Of a stretch of 55,590 nt of DNA, positions 26,065 through 34,642 are shown one piece after another. The position numbers and the translations under genes were made by a program. The notes under the pieces were generated by a model, which saw only the letters and a program-made list of their open reading frames with translations, made no database searches and had not been told where the DNA came from. The stretch lies in NCBI GenBank assembly GCA_009777795.1, contig WRLC01000005.1, positions 1 through 55,590 on the forward strand, in the 5' to 3' direction. Source of the DNA: Candidatus Saccharimonadota bacterium. Its GTDB lineage: Bacteria > Patescibacteriota > Saccharimonadia > Saccharimonadales > Saccharimonadaceae. The stretch's first letter is position 1. Every line of letters starts with the position of its first letter.

Positions 26065-26652
26065 TTACAAATTACCTGTCGTTTTGTTGTAGCCTGATTT
26101 ATTCGCGTCAAAAATTTCTATAAATGTTGTTTCAATATGGTCTAGGCGGTAATTAGCGTCAATCTCGTTTGTCGTCAGAAACTTCACACTCATCTTGTCG
26201 CCTGCCATCAGATCTTTCGCCATATCCTCAACTTTAAAATGGTCTCTAACCCGCTTAAACAGCTGCTTTGCCTGACCGACATAGTACTTATCTTTAGTCT
26301 CGTTATATATAATATATATCCCGACTCCACCCTTATCGGCACTTTGCAGTATCGCGCTTAATGAGCGCCAATCTTTCTGCTCAATTTGGCTTTGCAGCTT
26401 TTCCTTCAGCACTTCCTTAGTCTGCTTAAAAGTCTCCAATTTTTGCTTCTGCTCTGCTCTTCTTAACTCCTTTAGCTGTTTTTCCGCCTCCGCCTGTTCT
26501 TTTTGCGCCATAACATATTCTGCCAATACCCCGATACTTTCTTTGTCGACGGCAACTTCTGCGGCGGATTTGGCGGTCGCTAAACGAAAAACAATCAAAG
26601 CGATAATGCCCAGCACCAACAGTATGCCGATTATGATTAAAATAGTTTCCAT
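26065..26652 (-). CDS. Membrane-anchored GIY-YIG domain protein
   Basis: A 195-residue protein. One N-terminal helix (TILIIIGILLVLGIIALIVF), a charged coiled coil (QKEQAEAEKQLKELRRAEQK, continuing to about residue 95), then a GIY-YIG module: GVGIYIIYNETKDKYYVGQA, KRVRDHF with the conserved Arg, and RLDHIETTFIEIFDANKSGYNKT with the metal-binding Glu. GIY-YIG enzymes cut DNA; a membrane-tethered version near comEC is unusual. Processing incoming DNA is a hypothesis. It begins one base after the glyA stop, with GGAG just upstream, so it is likely cotranscribed with glyA. Confidence 0.75.
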   Translation of the reverse strand: METILIIIGILLVLGIIALIVFRLATAKSAAEVAVDKESIGVLAEYVMAQKEQAEAEKQLKELRRAEQKQKLETFKQTKEVLKEKLQSQIEQKDWRSLSAILQSADKGGVGIYIIYNETKDKYYVGQAKQLFKRVRDHFKVEDMAKDLMAGDKMSVKFLTTNEIDANYRLDHIETTFIEIFDANKSGYNKTTGNL

Positions 26653-27993
26653 CTACTCCGCCCTATCACTCGGTAGCGGGTATTTAACCGCCATCTTCTC
26701 CACTTCTTTTTTCAGTGTCGCTAGTTTCGGCTCATCATCTCGCGCCTCAATCGCCGCCTTCATCCACTTCGCGATTTGCGGCATCTCTTTTTCAGTTAGC
26801 CCGCGCGTCGTCAAAGCCGGCGTCCCCAGCCTTATCCCGCTCGGCCGAAACGGCGGCAACGTATCATTCGGAATCGAATTGCAATTTAGCGACATCCCAA
26901 TCCTGTCAATCGCCGTCTCCGCCTCTTTCCCATCAATCCCAAAACTCCCCTGCACATCCGCCAAAATCAAGTGGTTGCTCGTCCCGCCCGTAATCAACTT
27001 GAAGCCCAGCTGCTTCATCTCGTCCGCTAGCACCGCGGCATTTTTCACAATCTGCGCCGCATACTGCTTAAACCCGGGCTCCAACGCCTCACCAAACGCC
27101 ACTGCCTTCGCCGCAATCACGTGCATCAACGGCCCGCCCTGCGTTCCCGGGAACACCGATCTGTCAATCAAAGTCGGGATGTTCTCCAGCGTCTTTTCCG
27201 GTTTCTTCAGCGGGTTGCCCACCTTGCCTCGGCTCAAAATCAAGCCACCTCGCGGCCCACGCAAAGTCTTGTGTGTCGTCGTCGTAATTACATGAAACCC
27301 ATAATCAAACGGATTCTTATGCACCCCGCCCACAATCAGCCCTGCCACATGCGCCATGTCCGCCATCAGCAAACAGCCCGGCACTTTCGCCCCAATTTCC
27401 GCTACCCGCTCATAATCAAACTCCCGCGGATAAGCCGAATAGCCTACCAAAATAATCTTCGGCTTGTGCTCTAGCGCCATCTTCTCCAGCTCATCATAGT
27501 CGATTTCACCAGTCTCAACGTCCTTGATCCCATAATTCACGAAATTGTAAATCCGCGCCGATAGCGTCACCGGCGACCCATGCGTCAAGTGCCCGCCATG
27601 CGCCAAGCTCATCCCCAGAATCGTCTCGCCCGGCTCCAACCACGCATTATAAACTGCGTTATTCGCCTGCGCCCCCGAATGCGGCTGCACATTCGCATGG
27701 TCCGCCTTGAACATCCGGCAAGCCCGCGCAATCGCTAGGCGCTCAATTCTATCCGTGTTCTCCTGCCCGCCATAATAGCGCCGACTCGGCAAAACCGTCT
27801 CCGCGATTTTCTCATCATCCCACTCCGTCAGGCCCTCAAACGAAGGGTAGCCTTCTGAATACTTGTTTGTAAAGATACTCCCAGCCGCCTCCAACACCCC
27901 GCCTGAAACATAGTTCTCACTCGGAATCAACTCAAACCCATGCCTCTGGCGCTCCAACTCTTCAGCGATTAGCTTTTTCACACTCCCATCCAT
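26653..27993 (-). CDS. glyA: Serine hydroxymethyltransferase
   Basis: A fold-type I PLP enzyme of about 446 residues. N-terminal ELIPSENYVSGGVLEAAGS, TNKYSEGYP, the PLP lysine in VITTTTHKTLRGPRGG, and FPGTQGGPLMHVIAAKA. It interconverts serine and glycine with one-carbon transfer to folate. Two adjacent ATGs occur. The AGAGGAGGT Shine-Dalgarno sits 1 nt from the first (27996) and 4 nt from the second (27993), so I chose the second. The genome neighbours include no other folate genes. Confidence 0.97.
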   Translation of the reverse strand: MDGSVKKLIAEELERQRHGFELIPSENYVSGGVLEAAGSIFTNKYSEGYPSFEGLTEWDDEKIAETVLPSRRYYGGQENTDRIERLAIARACRMFKADHANVQPHSGAQANNAVYNAWLEPGETILGMSLAHGGHLTHGSPVTLSARIYNFVNYGIKDVETGEIDYDELEKMALEHKPKIILVGYSAYPREFDYERVAEIGAKVPGCLLMADMAHVAGLIVGGVHKNPFDYGFHVITTTTHKTLRGPRGGLILSRGKVGNPLKKPEKTLENIPTLIDRSVFPGTQGGPLMHVIAAKAVAFGEALEPGFKQYAAQIVKNAAVLADEMKQLGFKLITGGTSNHLILADVQGSFGIDGKEAETAIDRIGMSLNCNSIPNDTLPPFRPSGIRLGTPALTTRGLTEKEMPQIAKWMKAAIEARDDEPKLATLKKEVEKMAVKYPLPSDRAE

Positions 27994-28017
27994 CATACCT
28001 CCTCTTGTTCTGCTCCC

Positions 28018-28023
28018 ATTATA
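28018..28023 (-). promoter_or_regulatory. -10 box of glyA
   Basis: TATAAT on the minus strand, abutting the stop codon of the upstream cutinase/VWA gene. Predicted start near 28011, leader of about 18 nt with AGAGGAGG. Confidence 0.6.
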
Positions 28024-30666
28024 TCACGACTCTTGCTGTTTTTTGCGCCTCCTAAACCATATCAGCCAAATTGACAACCCCGCCAGCACCCCAACCATCG
28101 CCAGCACCACCAACAGCCTTGTATCACGCCGCCCCTTCCGACTCGCGTTCGGCACTTCCACCTCAACCTCTGACTCCGAGAAGTTTTCGTAGGCCGGTCC
28201 TCGCGAATCTAGTCCTGAGGAACTTTCCGAGTCCTCTAAGTCTGCTTCCTCAGACCGCTCGGAGCCTGCGGGCGAGAAAGAGACGCGCCCGTCCTGTGAC
28301 GACAGGGTCGGGCGACGTCGTGTCTGAGGTAGCAGGCCTGAGGGCTCGGAAGCTATCGAGTCAGTCGACGTCGTGTCCGAAGGGTCAGTTTGCGATGACT
28401 CGTCGTTCGAGCCAGTCGAATCGCCCTCACCCGTCTCATCGTCTTCGTCCTCCTCCTGCTCCACCGCCGCCAAGGCTGCCAAAGCCTCACTCCAATCAAA
28501 CTCCTCTTCCACCTCTCCCGTATAGAAACTCCGCCGCCCATTATGCGCCTCCCCAAGATGTTCAGAAAGATAGCCATCCGCCAAGTATCCCTCGGGCGTA
28601 ATCAGCTGCAACCGGACCACCACATCCTTACTAAAGTCAACGTCGTAAACCCTAACATCATTAATCACTCCCGTAGCTTTTCCAAAATAACCTATCGGCA
28701 CGTCGTTAATTGACAGCAGGTAAGCACCGGCCCCCAGCGACTGCGGCCAGTTCACATATAGATACTCTATGCCCTCGTCGTCTACCATCCTACTAGCATT
28801 GACCCACATTTCGCCTATGAATGCATCCGGCCCCGCCGGCTCGGCACTGATATGGACTGTCGCCGAGATTGTTTTCGACAAACCATTCCTGTCGACTACT
28901 CGGGCCTGCATATAGTGCGAGCCAACCTTGTCGAAAGCCTGCGTCCATATCAAGCTCGCCTGCCCCATCGCCTCACCCGAAATCTCAAACACCCCATCGC
29001 CATCAAAGTCCCAATCGGCATATGCTATTTCGGCCGCAATGCCCGTTGAGCCTGTCGCGTCAAATGTTATCTCCTGCCCCACCGTCGCATAATAGCTCGA
29101 GCTTTTTAATCGCGCTATCGGTCGGCTAGTTATTTCTTCCAACATCTGCGACAACGATTTTCCATCGCCTATGATATCTATCACCTCGCCCGATGTCAAC
29201 TCGGCCAGCTGCTTCAACTGCTCTAGCTGCTCTGGATGGAGTTCTCTTGGCTCTGGGCCGTACTCATGTAATAGCTTCGCGATATAGATATTTACTGGGT
29301 TCAAGGCAATGGACGCCTGCTGTACATCCTCCATCGTCCAGCCACTCGCCCGGTCCGGATTGTGAAAACCCGCGTCGGTAAACACCACCAGCGCCTTCGA
29401 CGCCCCTTCTCGCCACTCGAGCTCTTCATATGCCGTTTTTATCCCATGCAGCAGAGCCTCATTGGCATCGCCTCCGCCCAAAGCGCTCAACCCCATCAAT
29501 CTCTGCCATACTTCATCTATATCCGTACATGTTTCAAAATCACACAAAACTCTTGATGGCGTGCCGTTAAACAAATATCCCAGATCCCGATATTCAACTA
29601 TCGCCACTCGCCCCCCGCTATTCAGCACTCGCTCCGCCAGACCTCTGACCTCCTGTATCACCAACGCAAACTCATTAAAACTTTCGTTCATCGACCCCGT
29701 CGTATCCAGCAGAATTGCCACATCCTGCCCGGGCGTAATCGTATTTGGCGAGTAGCCCATAAAGTCCGGCATAAACAATGCTGGCAGTTGAGCTCGCACC
29801 GCCCCCAAAATCCTCTGCGCCCCATCCTTGATTAACCCATTTCTGATATAAGCCTCATGCCCGCCCCACGCCAAAGGCTGCAAGGTGTTCCTCGTACTGC
29901 CACAAATTAGATCTTCCGCGTTGCAATATGTCGCCACCTTGTTCGTTTGGAATTTCTGCAAATATGGCCGCCGCCCGCCCAAGACTCCCTCATGCGTTTG
30001 ACACTTCGGCACATGCCCGCGGTATCCCGATAGCCCCTCTCCCTTGCAGGCCGGCGGAATCTGTCGCACCCCACTTGGCGACCACGACGCCCCCTCTGGC
30101 AAATAAAGTTTCGGATCGCCATAAAGCACCGAGTACAACACCTGCGTATCAATCGCCTCTGGCAACTTCACTAACGTGTCGCCAATCACTTGCGCCCCTT
30201 GCGAATAACCGCCCAGCGCGAAATAAGTCCTCGGGCAGGCCACCAGTCGCGTATTGATGTAATTTTGCAGCTCGTCCACCCCGAGCTTCACACTGTCGCC
30301 ATATGCAAACGCCGCCCCCGCACTCAACTTAGCCCCCGCCACCACACCTAGCCCCGACAAATTCGGCTCAAATACTTTTTGCGCCGGATAGCCGTTTACA
30401 CTCGTGCCCAGCTCGTAGAATCTCGCCACCCCTTTGAATTCGGCCGCCTCCAGCTGCTGCCGGATGTCTCTCTCAAACGCCCGATATTCCGCCGCCCCCA
30501 TCCCCGATCCCGACCCGCGCGCCCAAATAAACTCCACATCATAACACCCGCTCGTCGGCGCTGCACTAGTATTTTTTGGGTTGCTTGTGTTGATTGCGAC
30601 TCCAGTTAGCACAACCGCAACCAAACAAGCCGCGCTAACCCGCAATTTCTGCTTTACTTTTTCCAT
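28024..30666 (-). CDS. Exported cutinase-like / VWA / PKD surface protein
   Basis: About 880 residues; start chosen at MEKVKQKLRV, which begins a signal peptide (to about 36). Residues 40-290 match actinobacterial cutinase-like serine esterases: CYDVEFIWARGSGSG, nucleophile elbow GYSQGA (Ser155), CNAEDLIC (Asp252) and HEAYI (His270), with paired cysteines. A VWA domain follows (about 314-510) with MIDAS-like DTTGS (321-325), then a PKD-like domain (about 530-640). An acidic low-complexity stalk (partly encoded by palindromic element B) precedes a C-terminal helix and RRRKKQQES. The topology is surface-anchored. Cleaving host-envelope esters, such as mycolate or lipid esters, is inference. Confidence 0.82.
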   Translation of the reverse strand: MEKVKQKLRVSAACLVAVVLTGVAINTSNPKNTSAAPTSGCYDVEFIWARGSGSGMGAAEYRAFERDIRQQLEAAEFKGVARFYELGTSVNGYPAQKVFEPNLSGLGVVAGAKLSAGAAFAYGDSVKLGVDELQNYINTRLVACPRTYFALGGYSQGAQVIGDTLVKLPEAIDTQVLYSVLYGDPKLYLPEGASWSPSGVRQIPPACKGEGLSGYRGHVPKCQTHEGVLGGRRPYLQKFQTNKVATYCNAEDLICGSTRNTLQPLAWGGHEAYIRNGLIKDGAQRILGAVRAQLPALFMPDFMGYSPNTITPGQDVAILLDTTGSMNESFNEFALVIQEVRGLAERVLNSGGRVAIVEYRDLGYLFNGTPSRVLCDFETCTDIDEVWQRLMGLSALGGGDANEALLHGIKTAYEELEWREGASKALVVFTDAGFHNPDRASGWTMEDVQQASIALNPVNIYIAKLLHEYGPEPRELHPEQLEQLKQLAELTSGEVIDIIGDGKSLSQMLEEITSRPIARLKSSSYYATVGQEITFDATGSTGIAAEIAYADWDFDGDGVFEISGEAMGQASLIWTQAFDKVGSHYMQARVVDRNGLSKTISATVHISAEPAGPDAFIGEMWVNASRMVDDEGIEYLYVNWPQSLGAGAYLLSINDVPIGYFGKATGVINDVRVYDVDFSKDVVVRLQLITPEGYLADGYLSEHLGEAHNGRRSFYTGEVEEEFDWSEALAALAAVEQEEDEDDETGEGDSTGSNDESSQTDPSDTTSTDSIASEPSGLLPQTRRRPTLSSQDGRVSFSPAGSERSEEADLEDSESSSGLDSRGPAYENFSESEVEVEVPNASRKGRRDTRLLVVLAMVGVLAGLSIWLIWFRRRKKQQES
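28223..28353. repeat. Palindromic element B in the cutinase/VWA gene
   Basis: Imperfect terminal inverted repeats of about 32 bp (28223-28255 and 28322-28353); the inner 13 bp TGCTTCCTCAGAC/GTCTGAGGTAGCA match at 12 of 13. Two internal stem-loops: CTCG...CGAG around GAGCCTGCGGG, and CGCGCCCGTCCTGT paired with ACAGGGTCGGGCGACG. It encodes a disordered stretch near the C-terminal stalk. Confidence 0.8.
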
Positions 30667-30824
30667 ACTTTCCAGCCTAGCACCCTCTCGCCCAGAACTA
30701 AGCATAAGGACAAACGGTTATGTTTACTTTTGACCTCTAAAAGCCCCAGAGGCCGCAAACTTTTTGAAAAAATCGCCTATTTTGCCCTTGACACCCCCGC
30801 TTTCTTTCCAATTTCTCCGTGTGA

Positions 30825-30830
30825 TATAAT
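30825..30830 (+). promoter_or_regulatory. -10 box of leaderless sufS-like gene
   Basis: TATAAT exactly 6 nt before the ATG at 30837. The 158-bp gap to the divergent cutinase gene also holds a GGCCTCT/AGAGGTC inverted repeat (about 30731-30756) of unknown meaning. Confidence 0.65.
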
Positions 30831-30836
30831 ATCACC

Positions 30837-31991
30837 ATGAACGACTTTGGATACTTAAGCGATAGCGACGTCTACCTTGACGCCGCCTGCCAGAGCCTCC
30901 GCCCCCAGCCCGTCATCGACGCCCTCACCGACTACTACCACCACTTCAACTCCTGCGGCGAACGCGTCAAATACTCTTGGGGCAAAACCACCGACCAAAA
31001 AGTCGCCCTCACCCGCGCCAAAGTCCTCAAGTTCCTCAAACTCTCCCCCCGCGACTACTTCACCTCTTTTACCCTCAACACCACCTATGGCCTCAACCTC
31101 ATCCTCTCCCAAATCAAGCCCGGCCTTTTTGACAAAATCATCACCTCCGACCTCGAGCACAACTCCCCCTTCCTCGCCACCATCGCCGCTGCCAAGCGCC
31201 TCGCCATCCCGCGCCAAGTCATCTCCCGCCAGCCCGACGGCTCCATCGACCTAAATCAAGATTTCACTAACGCCATCGTCGTTCTCGGCGCCGTTTCTAA
31301 CGTCGACGGCCGCCAGCTCACCAATCTAAAGGATCTCACCAAAGTCGTCCACAAATCCGGTGGTATTCTCATTCTCGACGCCGCCCAAGCCCTCGCCCAC
31401 AACGCCGACCTCCTCGCCAAAACCGAAGCCGACGCCATCTGCGCCAGCGCCCACAAAATGTACGCCCCCAGCCTCGGCATCATCGTCTCCCGCAAGGACT
31501 TATTGCCCAAACTTGAGACCAGTTTTATCGGCGGCGGCATGGTCGACGACGCCCAAAAAGCCTCCTACCAACTTTCCTACGAAAACGACGACCACATCCA
31601 CTCCCGTTTCGAAGCCGGCCTCCAAGCTTGGGGCGAAATTATCGCCCTCGGCACCGCCATCGACTGGCTTTCCCAGCAAAACAGCAAAAATCTCCAATCT
31701 TACTCCAAGAGTAATTTTGACTTTTTAAGGGGTCAGCCACGCGTAAAATTGCTAAATCAAGCAATTTCGCCCACCATCAGTTTTCACGTCGAAAATCTCG
31801 ATTCCCACCTCCTCGGCGCCGCACTCAGCCGCGAAGGCATCATGGTTCGCACCGGTTATTTCTGCGCTCACTATTATTTAGATCACGTTTTACACCTCCC
31901 GCCGCTCGTCCGCGTCTCGCTCGGCCTTCATAACCGCCCATCCGACATCGCCAAATTCCAAACCGCCATGCAAAAGGTCCTCGGAGTCTAA
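30837..31991 (+). CDS. SufS/CsdA-type cysteine desulfurase
   Basis: A 384-residue class V aminotransferase-fold enzyme. ITSDLEHNSPFL, ILDAAQALAHN, PLP lysine in CASAHKMYAPSLGI, and VRTGYFCAHYY, where Cys sits in the position of the SufS sulfur-carrying Cys. It would release sulfur from cysteine as enzyme persulfide, for tRNA thiolation or Fe-S assembly. No SufU, SufE or scaffold gene is next to it, so the acceptor is unknown. Leaderless start. It overlaps the next gene by one base (TAATG). Contains an exact 15-bp palindrome at 31700. Confidence 0.85.
   Translation: MNDFGYLSDSDVYLDAACQSLRPQPVIDALTDYYHHFNSCGERVKYSWGKTTDQKVALTRAKVLKFLKLSPRDYFTSFTLNTTYGLNLILSQIKPGLFDKIITSDLEHNSPFLATIAAAKRLAIPRQVISRQPDGSIDLNQDFTNAIVVLGAVSNVDGRQLTNLKDLTKVVHKSGGILILDAAQALAHNADLLAKTEADAICASAHKMYAPSLGIIVSRKDLLPKLETSFIGGGMVDDAQKASYQLSYENDDHIHSRFEAGLQAWGEIIALGTAIDWLSQQNSKNLQSYSKSNFDFLRGQPRVKLLNQAISPTISFHVENLDSHLLGAALSREGIMVRTGYFCAHYYLDHVLHLPPLVRVSLGLHNRPSDIAKFQTAMQKVLGV
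31700..31714. repeat. 15-bp palindrome, exact copy
   Basis: TTACTCCAAGAGTAA in the sufS-like gene, read as YSKSN, a different phase from the copy at 14671. Confidence 0.8.
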
Positions 31992-33058
31992 TGGTCTGCA
32001 TCGCTGCCTTTATTGTTCTCGCCATCATGTCGGTTTTTGTTGGCATCCTCGCCATTTTCAAGCGCGACATCGGCCGCAAATATTGGTCCACCTTCAAAAA
32101 AGCTTGGTCCTGCGTCTGGAAAAAAGTCCGCCTCCAAAAATGCGAAACCAACTTCAAAGACGACATCAAAAACTCCCTCCTCTCCCGCGTCGTCGTCAAA
32201 AAACCCAAACTCGTCAAACCCATCTCCGCCGCCATCGAAATCCTCGCCGTCCTCATCGTCCTCATCACCGTTTGGAGCCTCGTCGAAGCCGCCAAAGCCG
32301 GTCTCTCGCTCTGGGTTTTCGGCACCTGCAACGTCTCCCAACCTTCTAACTGTTCCCTCACCGCCGACGTCTGCGGCATCGACCGCGAAGAACCCGCCAA
32401 CATCGGTGAGGCTACCGTCCGCTGGTTCACCGAGTGGGGCGAGCTCTTCACCGGCATCCCCGACCGCGTCCGCCGCTGGGACGCCCGCCATTATCTGCCC
32501 CAACACGCCACTTTCTACAGCTACGAAGAAGGCCGCCCTGTCGCTCTCGACATCCTTGACCCCGGCTGCACCGTCTGCCTCGCCTCTTTCCGCAACAAAA
32601 TGCAAGACGGCTTCTTTGACCGCTTCAACGTATCTTATTTACCTTATGTTCTCATCAACCCTGAAACCGGCGACGACCGCTTCCCCAATTCCCGCCTCGT
32701 CGCCAGCTATTTAACCGCTCTGCGGTTCACTTACATTGCGCCAGTCGACGAAGCACCCACCCCGTCTGACTGGCGACTTATTGAGAAAATCTTCACCGAG
32801 TACGACGCCAATGGTGTCAACTATCAAGAAGCCATCAAACGCATGAGCGAAGACGAAGTCAAACTCTTGCTCGACAGCTGGCTTCTCGAATTCGGCGCCG
32901 ACCCCATCGACATCGACCGCGTCCGTCGCCTCGCCGCCAGCGACGAAGTCGCCGATACTCTCCTCGTTTACCGCCACACCGTCGAGGACCGCATCAACGC
33001 CAAAGGCATCCCTACCACCATTTTTAACGGCCGCCGCCACACCGGACTCTACCAATGA
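31991..33058 (+). CDS. Membrane thioredoxin-fold-like protein
   Basis: 355 residues. Two hydrophobic helices (residues about 2-22 and 80-105) flank a basic cytoplasmic segment. The extracytoplasmic part contains ILDPGCTVCLASFRNK, a CxxC motif after a beta strand, and near the end KGIPTTIFNG, which looks like the cis-proline loop of thioredoxin/DsbA folds. A helical insertion lies between the two, as in DsbA. An oxidoreductase for exported disulfide proteins (pilins, FISUMP, cutinase) is a reasonable guess. Cysteines CNVSQPSNC after the second helix are extra. ATGA overlap with the ABC ATPase gene. Confidence 0.65.
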   Translation: MVCIAAFIVLAIMSVFVGILAIFKRDIGRKYWSTFKKAWSCVWKKVRLQKCETNFKDDIKNSLLSRVVVKKPKLVKPISAAIEILAVLIVLITVWSLVEAAKAGLSLWVFGTCNVSQPSNCSLTADVCGIDREEPANIGEATVRWFTEWGELFTGIPDRVRRWDARHYLPQHATFYSYEEGRPVALDILDPGCTVCLASFRNKMQDGFFDRFNVSYLPYVLINPETGDDRFPNSRLVASYLTALRFTYIAPVDEAPTPSDWRLIEKIFTEYDANGVNYQEAIKRMSEDEVKLLLDSWLLEFGADPIDIDRVRRLAASDEVADTLLVYRHTVEDRINAKGIPTTIFNGRRHTGLYQ

Positions 33059-33726
33059 TCCAAGTCAAAAACATCACCAAAACCTACGGCCACAAGCACA
33101 CCGCCTTTACCGCCCTCAAAGACATCAACCTCACCATCAAACCCGGCACCAGCACCGCCATCGTTGGCAAAAGCGGCTCCGGCAAATCCACTTTGATGCA
33201 CGTCATCGCCGGCCTTGACCGCCCGCAAAAAGGCGAGATTATCATTGACGGCCAAAACATCCTCAAATTATCGCAAAACAAAATCGACGATTTCCGCGCC
33301 CATCAAATCAGCTTCGTTTTCCAAAGCTTTTTCGTCCAAGGCAACGAAACTTGCGAGCATAACGTCAGTCTGCCGCTCGAAATCCAAAACCTCTCCGCCG
33401 CCGATCAAGCCAAGGCCATTGATAGAGCCCTCGCCGCCGTCGACCTCTCCAGTAAAAAACTCGTCCTCGCCAAAGACCTCTCCGGTGGCGAAAAGCAACG
33501 CCTCGCCATCGCCCGCGCCATCGCCAGCCGCCCCAAAATCCTCTTTGCCGACGAGCCCACCGGCAACCTCGACACCACTAACGGCCAAAAAGTCGAGAAC
33601 TTACTCTTCGAGTACCACAAGCAAAATGGCGCTACTTTAATCATCGTCACCCACGATGCCGACCTCGCCAAAAAATGCCAACACCAAATCTTCCTCAAAG
33701 ACGGTCAAGTGGAGAAAATCAAATGA
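33055..33726 (+). CDS. ABC transporter ATPase, LolD/MacB type
   Basis: A 223-residue ATPase with Walker A GKSGSGKSTLMHVIAGLDRP, signature DLSGGEKQRLAIARA, Walker B LFADEPTGNLD and H-loop IVTHDADLA. ADEPTGNLD and the downstream FtsX-type permease place it in the MacB/LolD/FtsE branch, which drives mechanotransmission rather than classical transport. The ATGA overlap with the permease supports one complex. A two-mismatch palindrome copy is at 33601. Confidence 0.92.
   Translation: MIQVKNITKTYGHKHTAFTALKDINLTIKPGTSTAIVGKSGSGKSTLMHVIAGLDRPQKGEIIIDGQNILKLSQNKIDDFRAHQISFVFQSFFVQGNETCEHNVSLPLEIQNLSAADQAKAIDRALAAVDLSSKKLVLAKDLSGGEKQRLAIARAIASRPKILFADEPTGNLDTTNGQKVENLLFEYHKQNGATLIIVTHDADLAKKCQHQIFLKDGQVEKIK
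33601..33615. repeat. 15-bp palindrome copy (13/15) in ABC ATPase gene
   Basis: TTACTCTTCGAGTAC, read as LLFEY, the third reading phase. Confidence 0.45.
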
Positions 33727-34616
33727 AACGCCTGAGCCTCATCACCCGCGCCCGGCGCAATCTTAAGCAGTCCAAAGCCCGCACCATCCTCACCGCCCTC
33801 GCCATCGCCGTCGGCGCCACCACCATCTGCCTCGCCCTCGCTGCCGGCAACGGCGGCCGCGACTTCATCAATAAATACCTCGAAAGCCGCGGCATCGACT
33901 CCCGCGACCTCGTCATTTTCGCCACCGTTTCCCATGACGACGAAGGCAACGTCATCGACGGCGGCTACTTCTGCCCCGACCAAATCGCCCAAATCGAAGC
34001 CCTCGACATCGTCGACTCCATCCGCCCCGAGTCTTCCTATTCCTCCGCCGACGAAGACGGCTGCTACTGGACCCTCCGCGTCCGCGCTAAGAAAGAAAGC
34101 GACGTCGACCGCCTCGCCCTCGTCCTCAGCGACATCCTACCCAGCCTCGGCGGCACCTACGCCGAAAAAGAAAACCGCGAAGAAATGTTCCGCACCATCA
34201 ACATCGCCCAATACGGCCTCATGGGCTTCGGCGCCCTCGCCCTCCTCGCCTCGGTCTTTGGCATCATCAACACCCAATATATCTCCGTCCTCGAGCGCAC
34301 CCGCGAAATCGGCCTCATGAAAGCCCTTGGCATGAAGAAAAAAGACATCGCCCGCCTCTTCCGCTACGAAGCCGCTTGGATTGGCTTCCTCGGCGGCGCC
34401 ATCGGTGTCTTCGTCGCTTGGCTCATCACGCTCTTGAATCCACTCTTAAACCGCTTCCTCCAGATCGACGACCCCACCATCCGCCTCCTCCAAATCAGCT
34501 GGTGGCAATCGCTCATCCTCATCGCCAGCCTCATGCTCGTCGCCGTCCTCTCCGGCCTCTTCCCCGCCCGCCGCGCCGCCCGCCTCGACCCCATCAAAGC
34601 CCTCCGCACCGAATAG
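33723..34616 (+). CDS. FtsX/MacB-type ABC permease
   Basis: About 297 residues from the ATG at 33723, whose ATGA overlaps the ATPase stop; upstream in-frame sequence lies inside the ATPase gene. One N-terminal helix (RTILTALAIAVGATTICLALA), an extracytoplasmic domain (about residues 45-170), then three C-terminal helices with the FtsX block LERTREIGLMKALGMKKKDIARLFRYEA. The periplasmic region is short against MacB. Substrate or partner unknown; envelope lipoprotein or peptide handling is possible. Confidence 0.88.
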   Translation: MKRLSLITRARRNLKQSKARTILTALAIAVGATTICLALAAGNGGRDFINKYLESRGIDSRDLVIFATVSHDDEGNVIDGGYFCPDQIAQIEALDIVDSIRPESSYSSADEDGCYWTLRVRAKKESDVDRLALVLSDILPSLGGTYAEKENREEMFRTINIAQYGLMGFGALALLASVFGIINTQYISVLERTREIGLMKALGMKKKDIARLFRYEAAWIGFLGGAIGVFVAWLITLLNPLLNRFLQIDDPTIRLLQISWWQSLILIASLMLVAVLSGLFPARRAARLDPIKALRTE

Positions 34617-34628
34617 CCCCACCCATGA

Positions 34629-34634
34629 TATAAT
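34629..34634 (+). promoter_or_regulatory. -10 box of uppP
   Basis: TATAAT then ATATATAT, ATG at 34643: an 8-nt gap, near-leaderless. Confidence 0.6.
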
Positions 34635-34642
34635 ATATATAT

